NCBI GenBank assembly: GCA_964533705.1
Contig: CAZHMN010000127.1
Location: 1 to 5,824 of the forward strand
DNA length: 5,824 nucleotides
Source: CAZHMN01 sp964533705
GTDB taxonomy: Bacteria > Electryoneota > B3-LCP
Direction of reading: 5' to 3'
Shown: one piece after another, positions 1 to 5,816 of the stretch
Position numbering within the stretch: position 1 is the first letter of the stretch
How the letters are laid out: each line of letters opens with the position of its first letter
The notes under the pieces: generated by a model
Databases searched by the model: none
What the model was told of the DNA's origin: nothing
The model's input: only the letters and a program-made list of their open reading frames with translations
Translations under genes and position numbers: made by a program

Positions 1-677
1 TCGAGAAGGCCGTCCACCTGGCCGACGGCGCGTACCTTGCCGGTTTCCTGGCGCTGAAGAAGAATCGACTGGAAGAAGCTGCGGACTACTTGGCAATGGC
101 GGTCGAGAAACACAGCCGCCTGGGCCGCTACCTTTCCAAGTATGGTATCTCCGCCGAGATGAGCCTCCCCATCACCGACGATGTGTCTGCCCATGTGGGC
201 CCGAATCTTCGGGGGGTGCTGCTGGGCCTGGTAGAGGTCTACCAGCATCAGGAGCGTTGGAAGGATGCGATTGCCTGCCTGGAAAAACTCCGGCGGTTTG
301 AACCAGACGACGTGGTGGTGAAGTTATCTCTCGCAGAGCTATTGCTGGACGTTCATCCGGGCGATAAGGACGTCTGCCGGAAGATCGTGCGGCTGGCCAA
401 AGGCATCGAGAACGAGACCACGGTCCACACCGCGCTGTTGCTGTACAAGGCCAGGGCCCTCCGCGGGCTCGGCTTGCTGGATGCGGCTCGCGAGACCTTG
501 ACAGGTGCCCTGCGCCGGAAGAAGGACCGGTCCGAGGAACTGCTTCGGGCGCTCAGGTACGAAAGAGCCCTGGTCTACGAGGATCTCGGTCAGCACCGGC
601 GGGCGCGGAGCGAGTTCGAGAAACTCTACACCGAGGCTCCGGACTACGAGGACGTGGCAGCCCGGTTAGGATTATAG
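1..677 (+). CDS. Tetratricopeptide-repeat protein, 3' part (5' end outside window)
   Basis: The reading frame is open from the first full codon at position 3 to a TAG stop at 675-677, so about 224 residues of C-terminal sequence are present and the true start lies to the left. The internal ATG at 96 (or 90) is unlikely to be the start, because the residues before it already form a helical repeat (LEEAADYLAMAVEK). At least three to four TPR-like helix pairs can be seen: around WKDAIACLEKLRRFEPDD, around ALLLYKARALRGLGLLDAARETL, and at the end LVYEDLGQHRRARSEFEKLY. TPR arrays are protein-interaction scaffolds; the partner cannot be told from here. No membrane segment is visible in this part. 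The gene is clearly richer in G+C than the genes to its right and runs towards the primase gene with a 35-bp gap. It is probably a host chromosomal gene beside the element; cargo of a larger element is the alternative. Confidence 0.85.
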   Translation, partial: EKAVHLADGAYLAGFLALKKNRLEEAADYLAMAVEKHSRLGRYLSKYGISAEMSLPITDDVSAHVGPNLRGVLLGLVEVYQHQERWKDAIACLEKLRRFEPDDVVVKLSLAELLLDVHPGDKDVCRKIVRLAKGIENETTVHTALLLYKARALRGLGLLDAARETLTGALRRKKDRSEELLRALRYERALVYEDLGQHRRARSEFEKLYTEAPDYEDVAARLGL

Positions 678-712
678 CGGTATCCAAATAGCAAAGAGTG
701 GGGAACCCCTCC

Positions 713-3292
713 CTAAAATGGGCTCCGAGAAACATCAGTATCGTCAGAAACATCAGCCCCCACTCCTGACGTTTCTGATGTTTCTGACGTTTTCCGCAAG
801 CCATATACCTCCCTCATCCGCTCTATATTCCCGTCATCCCAAATGATTGCCGAGGCTCCATCGCTTGCCCTGGCCTTCTTAAACCCCATAGCGGAAAGTC
901 TCCGACCAATCCTTTGATAGGTAACCTGGCTCCTTTCGGATTTATCCTCATTGAAGGCATCGGTGATCTTTTTCACAGGGAGCATCCCTCTTTCTACCTG
1001 ATCCTCCAGCCTGACCAAGACCGTAAGGATCTGAGCCTCCAGGCTGTCCGCCTTTTCGATCAGCTTCTCCGATTCAATCTGCCTGATCAGTCTTAAAAAG
1101 GACGACTCCCGCTCCGGCTTGACCAAGCGGATGATCTGCTGAAGGGGTTTCAAGATGTCCCCCAGCCTTCCAGCGGCAGGCTTCGGGATGTCGGCAAGGG
1201 TCTCTCCGAGGTGTCTTGCCCGAAAGGCTATCAATCGCTCTTTGAAGGGCAAAGAAAGCTCCGGTGTAACATCTTTCTCAAACCTCTTGCTCGTCTCCGG
1301 CATATTGATGTGAACAGCCCTTGTCTCCAGGATTCGGTGGACCCCTTCGTTGGTGCCAATGACCGTTGGCCCAAAGATGGAATAATATACAATGTCCCGG
1401 TGTGCCCCCCGGTCTGGAAATAAGACCCTGGGCACCTTCGCCCCCTTCTCAAAGCGGTGGAGCAGGATGTCCTCGCTCCCGTTCTTCTCTGCCTTTTGCC
1501 AGATGTCTTTCACATCGAAAAAGAGGGATGCCCGGAGGTTATGAGCAACCCTCACCAGGTAGGCATCCCTCAGGGATTCAACATGGATGCCCCGATAGGC
1601 AACATGGATCATCCCCTTACCGGTTCTGCTCTTTCCCCTCTCCGGCACGGCAAAAAGACAAATAATAGGCGAATACTGGACAGCCTCTAAAAGGTAGGTG
1701 TGGAAGTCCCAGGCAACGATCAGGTCGTAGTATTCCTCGCTAGGAAGTTCGGAGATTTGCTTGTGATAGGCTAAGAGGTCATCGTAGAGCGCCCCGTCCC
1801 TCTCCCTTTGGGGAAGCGCCTCTTGAAGTTCGTAGAGTTTAAGCACCTCCTCGGCTCTGGGAAGAAGCCAAGGTATCTGCTCCTTAGGAGGCGGGATATA
1901 GAGGACGCCTTCCCTTTCAATCTGAGGCAGGATGGAGAGGCTGTCCCCCTCTTTGACAAGAAAGGCGGGACTGGCATTGTGCTCCACCAGGTCAACCAGC
2001 CCGTCAAAGAGGGCGGTATAGACAGGCTCGGTTTTCGGGATGGCGTCCCGTAGACCGGTTGCTTTGACTTCCTCTCGCCGGTATTTGTTGACCAACTCGC
2101 GATAGCCGTCTATGTCCTCCTTCTTCAGCTTGAAGCGGGGCTTGATCTCATAGCTCAAATACGCCTCAGCCTTTGCCTTCTCCATTCGGGCAAGTTTCTT
2201 TAAGACGGGCTCAAGCCGTTGTGGGAGGTCGATCTTGTCCGTATCGGGAGGGATGAGGCTCAGTTCATATTTGATGATGTCTTTGGCGGATGCAACAAGG
2301 CTTTCAAAATCTTCTTTGGGATGGTCTTTGAGGTAATCGTTAAGGTCAAGTCCTTCGGGTAATGAAACGATTCTTGCCCGCTCTCCGATCAACCCTCCGA
2401 TCTTGAGAGCCCCTTCCTCTCCGGCCCTGTCTCCGTCAAGACAGAGATAGACTGTCTCACAGCGGGAGAATTTGGGCAGATATTCCGGTTTGAAATTGGA
2501 TGAGCCTAAAACGGCGACAGCCGGATAGCCGGCTTGCACAGCGGAGAGGCAGTCAGGTATCCCCTCGGTGATATAGACCGCTCTATTGGACAGGGCGTCC
2601 TCGTTGTAGAGGTAGCGGACCTCCCCCGGAAGGTGTAGGTATTTCGGTTCTTGCCCGTCCAGGCTTCGGCTTGAGATGTGGACAGCCCTTCCCCGCTTGA
2701 GGTTGGGGAAGATAACACGACGGTAAAAGTAATCCCTGACGCCCTCCCCCTCCTTTTTTTTGAGCACTCCGGCCTTGAGGCAAAGGTCTAATCGAAATCT
2801 GCACTCCTCTATCAAGTGCCCCCACAACTTCCCATTGGCGTAGCCGATCTGAAAGCGTGAGATGGTCTCCTCGGTAAAGCCCCTCTCTTTGAGGTAGTTC
2901 CTGACCTCTTGGGTAAGGTTCTGGTGGTAAAACATGGCGGTCTCGGTGAGGATGTCTTCAATCGTCCTAACCTCTGCAATGCGTTGCCGGTCCTCTGGAG
3001 TTAGGACGGTGAGGGGGGTATCCGCTTGATTAGCAAGCTCAGATAAAACCTCCATAAAGGGCTTGTTCTCATAAAGCTCAAGAAACCTGAAAACGTCTCC
3101 TCCGGTCCCGCACCCAAAACAGTGGAAATACTGACCCCTGGGGTTCACGGAAAAACTTGGAGTCTTCTCCTGGTGAAAGGGGCACAGAGCTTTATTATGA
3201 CGGTCAAGTGCGATGCGCTGACCGATGACCTGAACAATGTCGGTCTGTTCCCCGACCCTCTCGATGAGGTCTCTGAACTCAATATCTTTCAT
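713..3292 (-). CDS. DnaG-type primase fused to an ATPase/helicase-like module (element replication protein)
   Basis: A protein of 859 residues that should start element replication by making primers and perhaps unwinding DNA. Residues 1-90 are a DnaG-like zinc-binding domain with the CHC2 ligands C37, H40, C58 and C61. A DnaG-like catalytic core follows, with Toprim motifs TEGIPD (E243, D247) and LDGDRAG (D286, D288). Residues about 350-540 are not recognised. Residues 541-670 look like a P-loop ATPase: an unusual Walker A-like ERGKSRTGKG (551-560) and a Walker B-like SLFFD ending at D593. The C-terminal region (about 750-830) may contain a winged helix. The tail SETSETS...DVSDDTDVS is low-complexity and encoded by an inverted repeat. 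I place the start at 3292, not at the in-frame ATG at 3322: 3292 has AGGAGA nine bases upstream and overlaps the previous stop as ATGA, while 3322 has no ribosome-binding site. Ordinary DnaG has no fused ATPase; such fusions are typical of plasmids, phages and satellites. Helicase activity is inferred. Confidence 0.9.
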   Translation of the reverse strand: MKDIEFRDLIERVGEQTDIVQVIGQRIALDRHNKALCPFHQEKTPSFSVNPRGQYFHCFGCGTGGDVFRFLELYENKPFMEVLSELANQADTPLTVLTPEDRQRIAEVRTIEDILTETAMFYHQNLTQEVRNYLKERGFTEETISRFQIGYANGKLWGHLIEECRFRLDLCLKAGVLKKKEGEGVRDYFYRRVIFPNLKRGRAVHISSRSLDGQEPKYLHLPGEVRYLYNEDALSNRAVYITEGIPDCLSAVQAGYPAVAVLGSSNFKPEYLPKFSRCETVYLCLDGDRAGEEGALKIGGLIGERARIVSLPEGLDLNDYLKDHPKEDFESLVASAKDIIKYELSLIPPDTDKIDLPQRLEPVLKKLARMEKAKAEAYLSYEIKPRFKLKKEDIDGYRELVNKYRREEVKATGLRDAIPKTEPVYTALFDGLVDLVEHNASPAFLVKEGDSLSILPQIEREGVLYIPPPKEQIPWLLPRAEEVLKLYELQEALPQRERDGALYDDLLAYHKQISELPSEEYYDLIVAWDFHTYLLEAVQYSPIICLFAVPERGKSRTGKGMIHVAYRGIHVESLRDAYLVRVAHNLRASLFFDVKDIWQKAEKNGSEDILLHRFEKGAKVPRVLFPDRGAHRDIVYYSIFGPTVIGTNEGVHRILETRAVHINMPETSKRFEKDVTPELSLPFKERLIAFRARHLGETLADIPKPAAGRLGDILKPLQQIIRLVKPERESSFLRLIRQIESEKLIEKADSLEAQILTVLVRLEDQVERGMLPVKKITDAFNEDKSERSQVTYQRIGRRLSAMGFKKARASDGASAIIWDDGNIERMREVYGLRKTSETSETSGVGADVSDDTDVSRSPF
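730..792. repeat. Inverted repeat of tandem 9-bp units in the 3' end of the primase gene
   Basis: The left arm (730-756) is three 9-mers: aaacatcag, tatcgtcag, aaacatcag. The right arm (766-792) is ctgacgttt, ctgatgttt, ctgacgttt, which is the same unit reversed. The spacer is 9 bp (757-765). Shifting the register by one unit gives a perfect 15-bp inverted repeat, 742-756 against 775-789. Because the unit is three codons long, the reading frame is kept and the arms encode the SETSETS and DVS.DDTDVS tails of the primase. The array could be an origin with iterons recognised by the primase, a hairpin, or a slippage product. There is no T-run typical of an intrinsic terminator. The structure is seen directly; the function is inferred. 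Confidence 0.85.
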
Positions 3293-3519
3293 GCTGGGCG
3301 GTCTCCTGCGGAGAGCGGGCATTCTGAGTCTTTGGCATCTAATTTCGATTCCAAGGCGGATAACCTGTTTTCAATGTCATCCGTCTCAATGGCTCGAAGC
3401 AAAACTTGAGAAACGTACGCCAATGCCTTGCCGCGCTGCTCGGACATAGTGCCCTCGTAGATTTCATTGAGAATTCGACCCAAAAACCGGCGTATTTGGC
3501 GTGGATTGTTCAATCTCAT
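3289..3519 (-). CDS. Small conserved-looking protein, translationally coupled to the primase
   Basis: A 76-residue protein of unknown function. It starts at ATG 3519 with a good ribosome-binding site (AGAGGA, eight bases before the start). Its TGA stop overlaps the primase ATG as ATGA, a classic sign of translational coupling, so both genes are probably made together. The sequence is charged and helical: NPRQIRRFLGRILNEIY at the front, an alanine-rich helix GKALAYVSQVLLRAIE in the middle, and a short heptad-like ENRLSALESKL near residues 50-60. There are no catalytic motifs and no membrane segment. Small helical proteins of this general look occur in phages and integrated elements, but I cannot name a family with confidence. 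A DNA-binding or replication accessory role is only suggested by the position. Confidence 0.75.
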   Translation of the reverse strand: MRLNNPRQIRRFLGRILNEIYEGTMSEQRGKALAYVSQVLLRAIETDDIENRLSALESKLDAKDSECPLSAGDRPA

Positions 3520-3555
3520 TGGGCGTTTCCTCTGAAATAATGAAGGGAATCCCTC

Positions 3556-3837
3556 CTATCCCCCCATGGACGACGGACTCCCGCTTTTAAGGCGGCCGAG
3601 AGCCAATACCAAATCTGCGAAGGTCAGTCCTTCGGCTCTAAGGCCATCCAGGGTAGCTGGAGACAAACGGCCCTGAAATTTTGAAAACCACCTTTCCAAG
3701 TCCTGTCGTTCTTTCTCGGAAAGTAATTCCGGGTCTTTTATCAGCTTTCGTACCCTTTCCGCTATGGTGGCTTCTTGTGGAGCCGTCCTTTTGAGATAGA
3801 GTTCCTCGATGCGCTTCAGGCGCTGCTTCAGTGCCAT
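3556..3837 (-). CDS. Small hypothetical protein, charged and helical
   Basis: A 93-residue protein that I do not recognise. It starts at ATG 3837 with AAGGG about nine bases upstream and ends with TAG at 3556-3558. Residues 1-60 are strongly charged and probably helical (LKRIEELYLKR, ERVRKLIKDPELLSEKERQDLERWF). The C-terminal part contains LSPATLDGLRAEGLTFADLVLALGRL and ends in a Ser/Gly-rich tail. No zinc ligands, signal peptide or membrane segment are seen. It lies 36 bp downstream of the excisionase-like gene and 36 bp upstream of the 76-residue gene, all on one strand, so it is probably part of the same operon. The frame, the ribosome-binding site and the tight packing support a real gene; the role is unknown. 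Confidence 0.7.
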   Translation of the reverse strand: MALKQRLKRIEELYLKRTAPQEATIAERVRKLIKDPELLSEKERQDLERWFSKFQGRLSPATLDGLRAEGLTFADLVLALGRLKSGSPSSMGG

Positions 3838-3873
3838 GACGTAATCCCTTAACCTGCTATAACAGTATCTTAG

Positions 3874-4119
3874 CTACACACTGGGGGTATCCAGAGCCTT
3901 TTTACCCTTAGTGCAACCATGTATTTTGGGATCCGCTGTGCTTATCCTTATGGAATTCATGTATTCCTGCACATCCGACAAACGATACCGGACGGAACGA
4001 CCGATCTTGTGGTAGGGGATTCCTACACCGCGAAACCTATGGTTACGCAAAGTAGACAGCGCGATCTTTGTCATTTGAGCGACTTCAAGCTCGGTCAGGT
4101 ATTGATGTTCTGTTCCCAT
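3874..4119 (-). CDS. AlpA/excisionase-family helix-turn-helix DNA-binding protein
   Basis: An 81-residue protein with a MerR-like winged helix-turn-helix of the excisionase/AlpA type (the HTH_17 kind of domain). The family pattern is clear at residues 7-55: YLTELEVAQMTKIALSTLRNHRF gives the first helices and recognition helix, and IPYHKIGRSVRYRLSDVQEYM gives the wing with the usual GR.VRY.(L)SDV signature. In this family such proteins bend DNA for excision by a tyrosine integrase, or activate integrase transcription, as AlpA does in Escherichia coli. The ATG at 4119 is preceded by GAGAAG at a fitting distance. It is the first gene of the minus-strand operon that ends with the primase, and it is separated from the integrase by the regulatory region. 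The C-terminal 25 residues are variable and not recognised. Excisionase and regulator roles cannot be told apart here, and it may do both. Confidence 0.85.
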   Translation of the reverse strand: MGTEHQYLTELEVAQMTKIALSTLRNHRFRGVGIPYHKIGRSVRYRLSDVQEYMNSIRISTADPKIHGCTKGKKALDTPSV

Positions 4120-4190
4120 ATTTACTTCTCTATCTGATCACTTGAATTTACAATTGGGCTCAAGAAGAAGGCGGAGTGTGCCATAAACGT

Positions 4191-4232
4191 AAAAAGCCCC
4201 CAATGCGCACGCTTTCCCGTGCCGCTGGGGGC
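4191..4232 (-). terminator. Strong intrinsic terminator (minus strand)
   Basis: Read on the minus strand, a perfect 7-bp outer stem (4226-4232 with 4196-4202, GCCCCCA/TGGGGGC) continues into an inner GC-rich stem (4218-4225 with 4205-4211, one bulged base) and is closed by a six-base loop. Five T residues follow directly (4195-4191). This is a textbook intrinsic terminator. It lies about 230 bp past the integrase stop and about 70 bp before the start of the excisionase-like gene. It can therefore stop integrase read-through and also attenuate transcription from the promoter at 4301-4329. Confidence 0.85.
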
Positions 4233-4294
4233 CTCGAGGGCCTCAAAACGCTCGACGATTTTACCTTACAGATTCAACCCATTGTGTCGAATCT
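4191..4294 (-). ncRNA. Candidate short structured RNA or attenuated leader, about 104 nt
   Basis: A start about seven bases after the -10 box falls near 4294, and the intrinsic terminator ends the transcript near 4191. The predicted RNA opens with a 7-bp stem right at its 5' end (CAGATTC, 4295-4289, with GAATCTG, 4275-4269; 13-nt loop). A possible small hairpin follows (AAAA.CG...CGTTTT, about 4262-4245), with an alternative pairing TCGAG/CTCGA, and then the terminator stem. No open reading frame with a ribosome-binding site is seen inside. It could be a free-standing small RNA, or the terminated leader of the operon that starts at 4119. No Rfam family is recognised by eye. Confidence 0.55.
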
Positions 4295-4300
4295 GGCTGG

Positions 4301-4329
4301 AATATAATATCAAAAAAACGACTTGTCAA
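4301..4329 (-). promoter_or_regulatory. Near-consensus sigma-70 promoter (minus strand)
   Basis: On the minus strand TTGACA (4329-4324, perfect -35) is followed by a 17-bp spacer and TATATT (4306-4301, five of six matches to the -10). The start should be near 4294. It points at the structured RNA, the terminator and then the excisionase-primase operon. It is the best promoter in the window and is expected to be strong unless repressed. Confidence 0.85.
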
Positions 4330-4356
4330 GACCCTAAATCAAAAAATTGTCGTTTT
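4315..4356. promoter_or_regulatory. Inverted repeat over the -35 box, candidate operator
   Basis: AAAACGAC at 4315-4322 is matched by its exact reverse complement GTCGTTTT at 4349-4356. The centres of the 8-bp arms are 34 bp apart, and the -35 box lies between them. A second small dyad, CTTG-T-CAAG (4322-4330), overlaps the -35 box itself. This placement would suit a repressor. The symmetry is seen; the protein that binds is unknown. Confidence 0.4.
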
Positions 4357-4437
4357 CTATTTTTTATCGAATTTTCTCACTTGCCTCAAGGTAAAATCTT
4401 GAATTTATATGAGTTGGATTAATGTATTTAGCTCATC

Positions 4438-4468
4438 GGTGAAAATCAGTGCACTATTTTACATCACC
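4438..4468. repeat. Imperfect inverted repeat at the 3' end of the integrase gene
   Basis: GGTGAAAAT (4438-4446) is matched, with an extra few bases, by ATTTT...TCACC (4456-4468), around the perfect 8-bp palindrome agtgcact (4448-4455). It overlaps the integrase stop codon. There is no T-run after the stem, so it is not a typical intrinsic terminator. It may be a weak terminator or a binding site. Confidence 0.35.
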
Positions 4469-5619
4469 TTACTTAAATCGCGTCCAATTAGTCCTCCCAG
4501 TTCAGTATCCGTAGCAATAAGATCTTCAACCAGTTCCGATGCCTTCTTCAATGCCTCATCCCGCATATGAGCATACCTTTGTGTCATCATCGGACTCTTG
4601 TGCGTCAGGAGCTTCTGAAGAGTATACATATCCACCTGGCCGCTGGAAGCCAACATCGAGGCGAATACATGCCGCAAGCCGTGTAACGGGCGAAAATTCT
4701 CCGGCAACCCAGCCGCTCGCTTAATCCGGTTGACCTGCTTGTTGATGTCGACCCGCTGCTTGCCATTCCTGCCGGGGAATACGTATTCGCTGTCATTGCC
4801 TTGCGACATAAGAACCTCTTCGGCTGCACGGTTCAAGGGAATCTTTTGGTCCCGGCCGCCCTTGGGATCCCTGATGAAGATAAATCCGTGATCGAAATCG
4901 ATATCCGACCATTTCAGCCTGAATAACTCACCTCGGCGCATTCCGGTAAGCAAAACGAACTTCATCATATTTGCTGCTGTTCGGTTTGGATCATTATCCA
5001 GAACCTCCCATAACTTCGCCAACTGCGCCGGTGTCAGATCTTCGGTCTTTTCATTGCTCACCCTGGGGAGTTCACCGAGGTAGGAGGGCACCCGGCAAAG
5101 GTTTCGTTTTTTGGCAAAATTGATCAGTCGGCGCAGCAACTCCATCACGTTGCGGGCGGTCGCATCGGCGAGTCCCCGTTTGATCAACCTGGATTTGAAC
5201 TGATCAATTTCGAGCGGGGATATCAGGTGCGGTTCTTTTGAACCGAAAGTCTCTTTCAGGTAATTCTTGTAGCGATTCTCGTCGATAAACAGACCTTTCA
5301 GGTGACGATTCTGTTTCTTATACTCCAACCACAGCCGGTCAATCGTCCATTTTGATGCTTCCAAACGCCTCTGTTTTTCCAACCTTTCTCGGATTTCTTT
5401 GCGGGAAAGACGTCTCCCCTCGATGCGTTCTGCTCGGATTCCGGCTGCCCTGGCCGGGGTCATATCATCAACGTATTGCCTTCCAACTTTCTCTTCATAG
5501 ACCACTCCATCTTTCTTAAAAATAATGTAAAAGACTTTCTCAGTTCCCGGGCCGCCGAGTCGTTGAACTTCCCGATAGAAGACACCGGGGTACTTCGTAC
5601 TATATCGTCTCGAAGCCAT
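4459..5619 (-). CDS. int: Phage-type tyrosine recombinase (site-specific integrase)
   Basis: A full-length integrase of 386 residues that would insert the element into, and help release it from, the tRNA gene beside it. Residues 1-60 look like an arm-type DNA-binding domain, then a charged linker helix (61-90). Residues 91-175 form the core-binding SAM-like domain (WTIDRLWLEYKK...LLRRLINFAKKR). The catalytic domain spans about 195-365 and shows the whole active site: R228 in TGMRRGE, K253 in DPKGGR, H313 and R316 in LHGLRH, H340 in LLTHKS, and the nucleophile Y349 in QRYAH. Nothing is missing, so the enzyme should be active. The ATG at 5619 has AGGAAG just upstream. The gene lies about 150 bp from the attachment site, as is usual, and reads away from it. 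Confidence 0.95.
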   Translation of the reverse strand: MASRRYSTKYPGVFYREVQRLGGPGTEKVFYIIFKKDGVVYEEKVGRQYVDDMTPARAAGIRAERIEGRRLSRKEIRERLEKQRRLEASKWTIDRLWLEYKKQNRHLKGLFIDENRYKNYLKETFGSKEPHLISPLEIDQFKSRLIKRGLADATARNVMELLRRLINFAKKRNLCRVPSYLGELPRVSNEKTEDLTPAQLAKLWEVLDNDPNRTAANMMKFVLLTGMRRGELFRLKWSDIDFDHGFIFIRDPKGGRDQKIPLNRAAEEVLMSQGNDSEYVFPGRNGKQRVDINKQVNRIKRAAGLPENFRPLHGLRHVFASMLASSGQVDMYTLQKLLTHKSPMMTQRYAHMRDEALKKASELVEDLIATDTELGGLIGRDLSKVM

Positions 5620-5665
5620 GATACTTCCTGAATTTTTCCAACCCTATTTCCAACCTTTGGACTAA

Positions 5666-5692
5666 AATATAATAGAAATCTGTGAAAATCAA
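5666..5692 (-). promoter_or_regulatory. Possible integrase promoter
   Basis: On the minus strand TTGATT (5692-5687) and TATATT (5671-5666) are separated by 15 bp, with a leader of about 40 bp to the integrase ATG. The -10 is good but the spacing is short, so the promoter may be weak or need an activator such as an AlpA-type protein. The region is very AT-rich, which raises the chance of a random match. Confidence 0.4.
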
Positions 5693-5733
5693 GGAAAAAT
5701 TAATCGATTTATTATCAATTGAAATAGATAGTT

Positions 5734-5760
5734 AGGTAAATACAGGTAAATACAGGTAAA
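5734..5760. repeat. Three 10-bp direct repeats beside the attachment site, candidate arm-type integrase sites
   Basis: The heptamer aggtaaa occurs at 5734-5740, 5744-5750 and 5754-5760, the copies being joined by tac to give an exact 10-bp period. The array ends about 10 bp before the tRNA-derived core. Tyrosine integrases with an N-terminal arm-binding domain bind short repeated sites close to the core, and a period of about one helical turn puts all copies on the same face of the DNA. The repeats are seen; the binding role is inferred. Confidence 0.65.
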
Positions 5761-5769
5761 CCCCATTCT

Positions 5770-5816
5770 TTGGGCTCATAACCCAAAGGTCGAAGGTTCA
5801 AATCCTTCCCCCGCTA
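5770..5816 (+). other. 3' half of an initiator tRNA-Met gene: attachment-site copy (attR-like)
   Basis: The anticodon arm is intact: TTGGG / loop CTCATAA / CCCAA with anticodon CAT at 5777-5779. A short variable region follows, then the T arm GAAGG / TTCAAAT / CCTTC (5792-5808), the 3' acceptor strand CCCCGCT and discriminator A (5816). The next bases are CGA, not CCA. Three G-C pairs next to the anticodon loop (GGG/CCC) and the TTCAAAT loop are features of initiator rather than elongator tRNA-Met. Upstream of 5770 there is no D arm and no 5' acceptor strand, so this is not a whole tRNA. It is what remains at the far end when an element inserts into the 3' part of a tRNA gene. By that logic the intact tRNA should lie to the left, outside this window. 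Confidence 0.85.

Larger units (their letters stand above)
4120..4458. other. Non-coding regulatory region between the integrase and the primase operon
   Basis: This stretch of 339 bases has no credible gene. It is AT-rich in its right half and holds the promoter, short-RNA and terminator set listed separately. It also has several repeats: a 10-bp direct repeat cttgaattta at 4141-4150 and 4398-4407, an inverted pair of aggtaaaatc (4389-4398 on +, 4257-4266 on -), and CTTGA/TCAAG half-sites at 4141/4160, around 4322-4330 and at 4386/4398. This density of symmetric motifs suggests binding sites for one or more regulators of the element, such as the AlpA-like protein. Confidence 0.7.

Noticed and set aside
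674..679. tagcgg as a left-end copy of the tRNA 3' end
   Set aside because: Only six bases match, in the wrong orientation for a tRNA-3' insertion.
700..709. GGGG-AA-CCCC as a terminator between the converging genes
   Set aside because: A two-base loop is too small, and there is no T-run on either side.
730..792. CRISPR-like array
   Set aside because: The units are only 9 bp, joined without spacers and inverted about a centre, inside a coding frame. No cas gene is present.
339..804. Minus-strand open frames opposite the TPR gene and across its junction with the primase gene
   Set aside because: They lie antisense to, or out of frame with, well-supported genes, show no domain-like pattern, and follow from high GC content.
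3293..3322. Primase start at the upstream in-frame ATG (3322)
   Set aside because: No ribosome-binding site lies before it, and the added ten residues are unlike DnaG N-termini; the ATG at 3292 has a good site and a coupled overlap.
914..3449. Several open frames of 60-99 residues within the primase gene on either strand
   Set aside because: The primase frame is continuous with clear motifs; the overlapping frames have atypical composition and no convincing start signals.
4151..4158. Base pairing of the RNA's 5' loop (CAAUGGG) with downstream CCCAAUUG, as an RNA-target pair
   Set aside because: Only about seven pairs with a bulge, which is expected by chance in a region of this size.
4219..4422. 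A + strand open frame of 67 residues in the regulatory region
   Set aside because: It runs backwards through the terminator and promoter, has no ribosome-binding site, and its sequence looks random.
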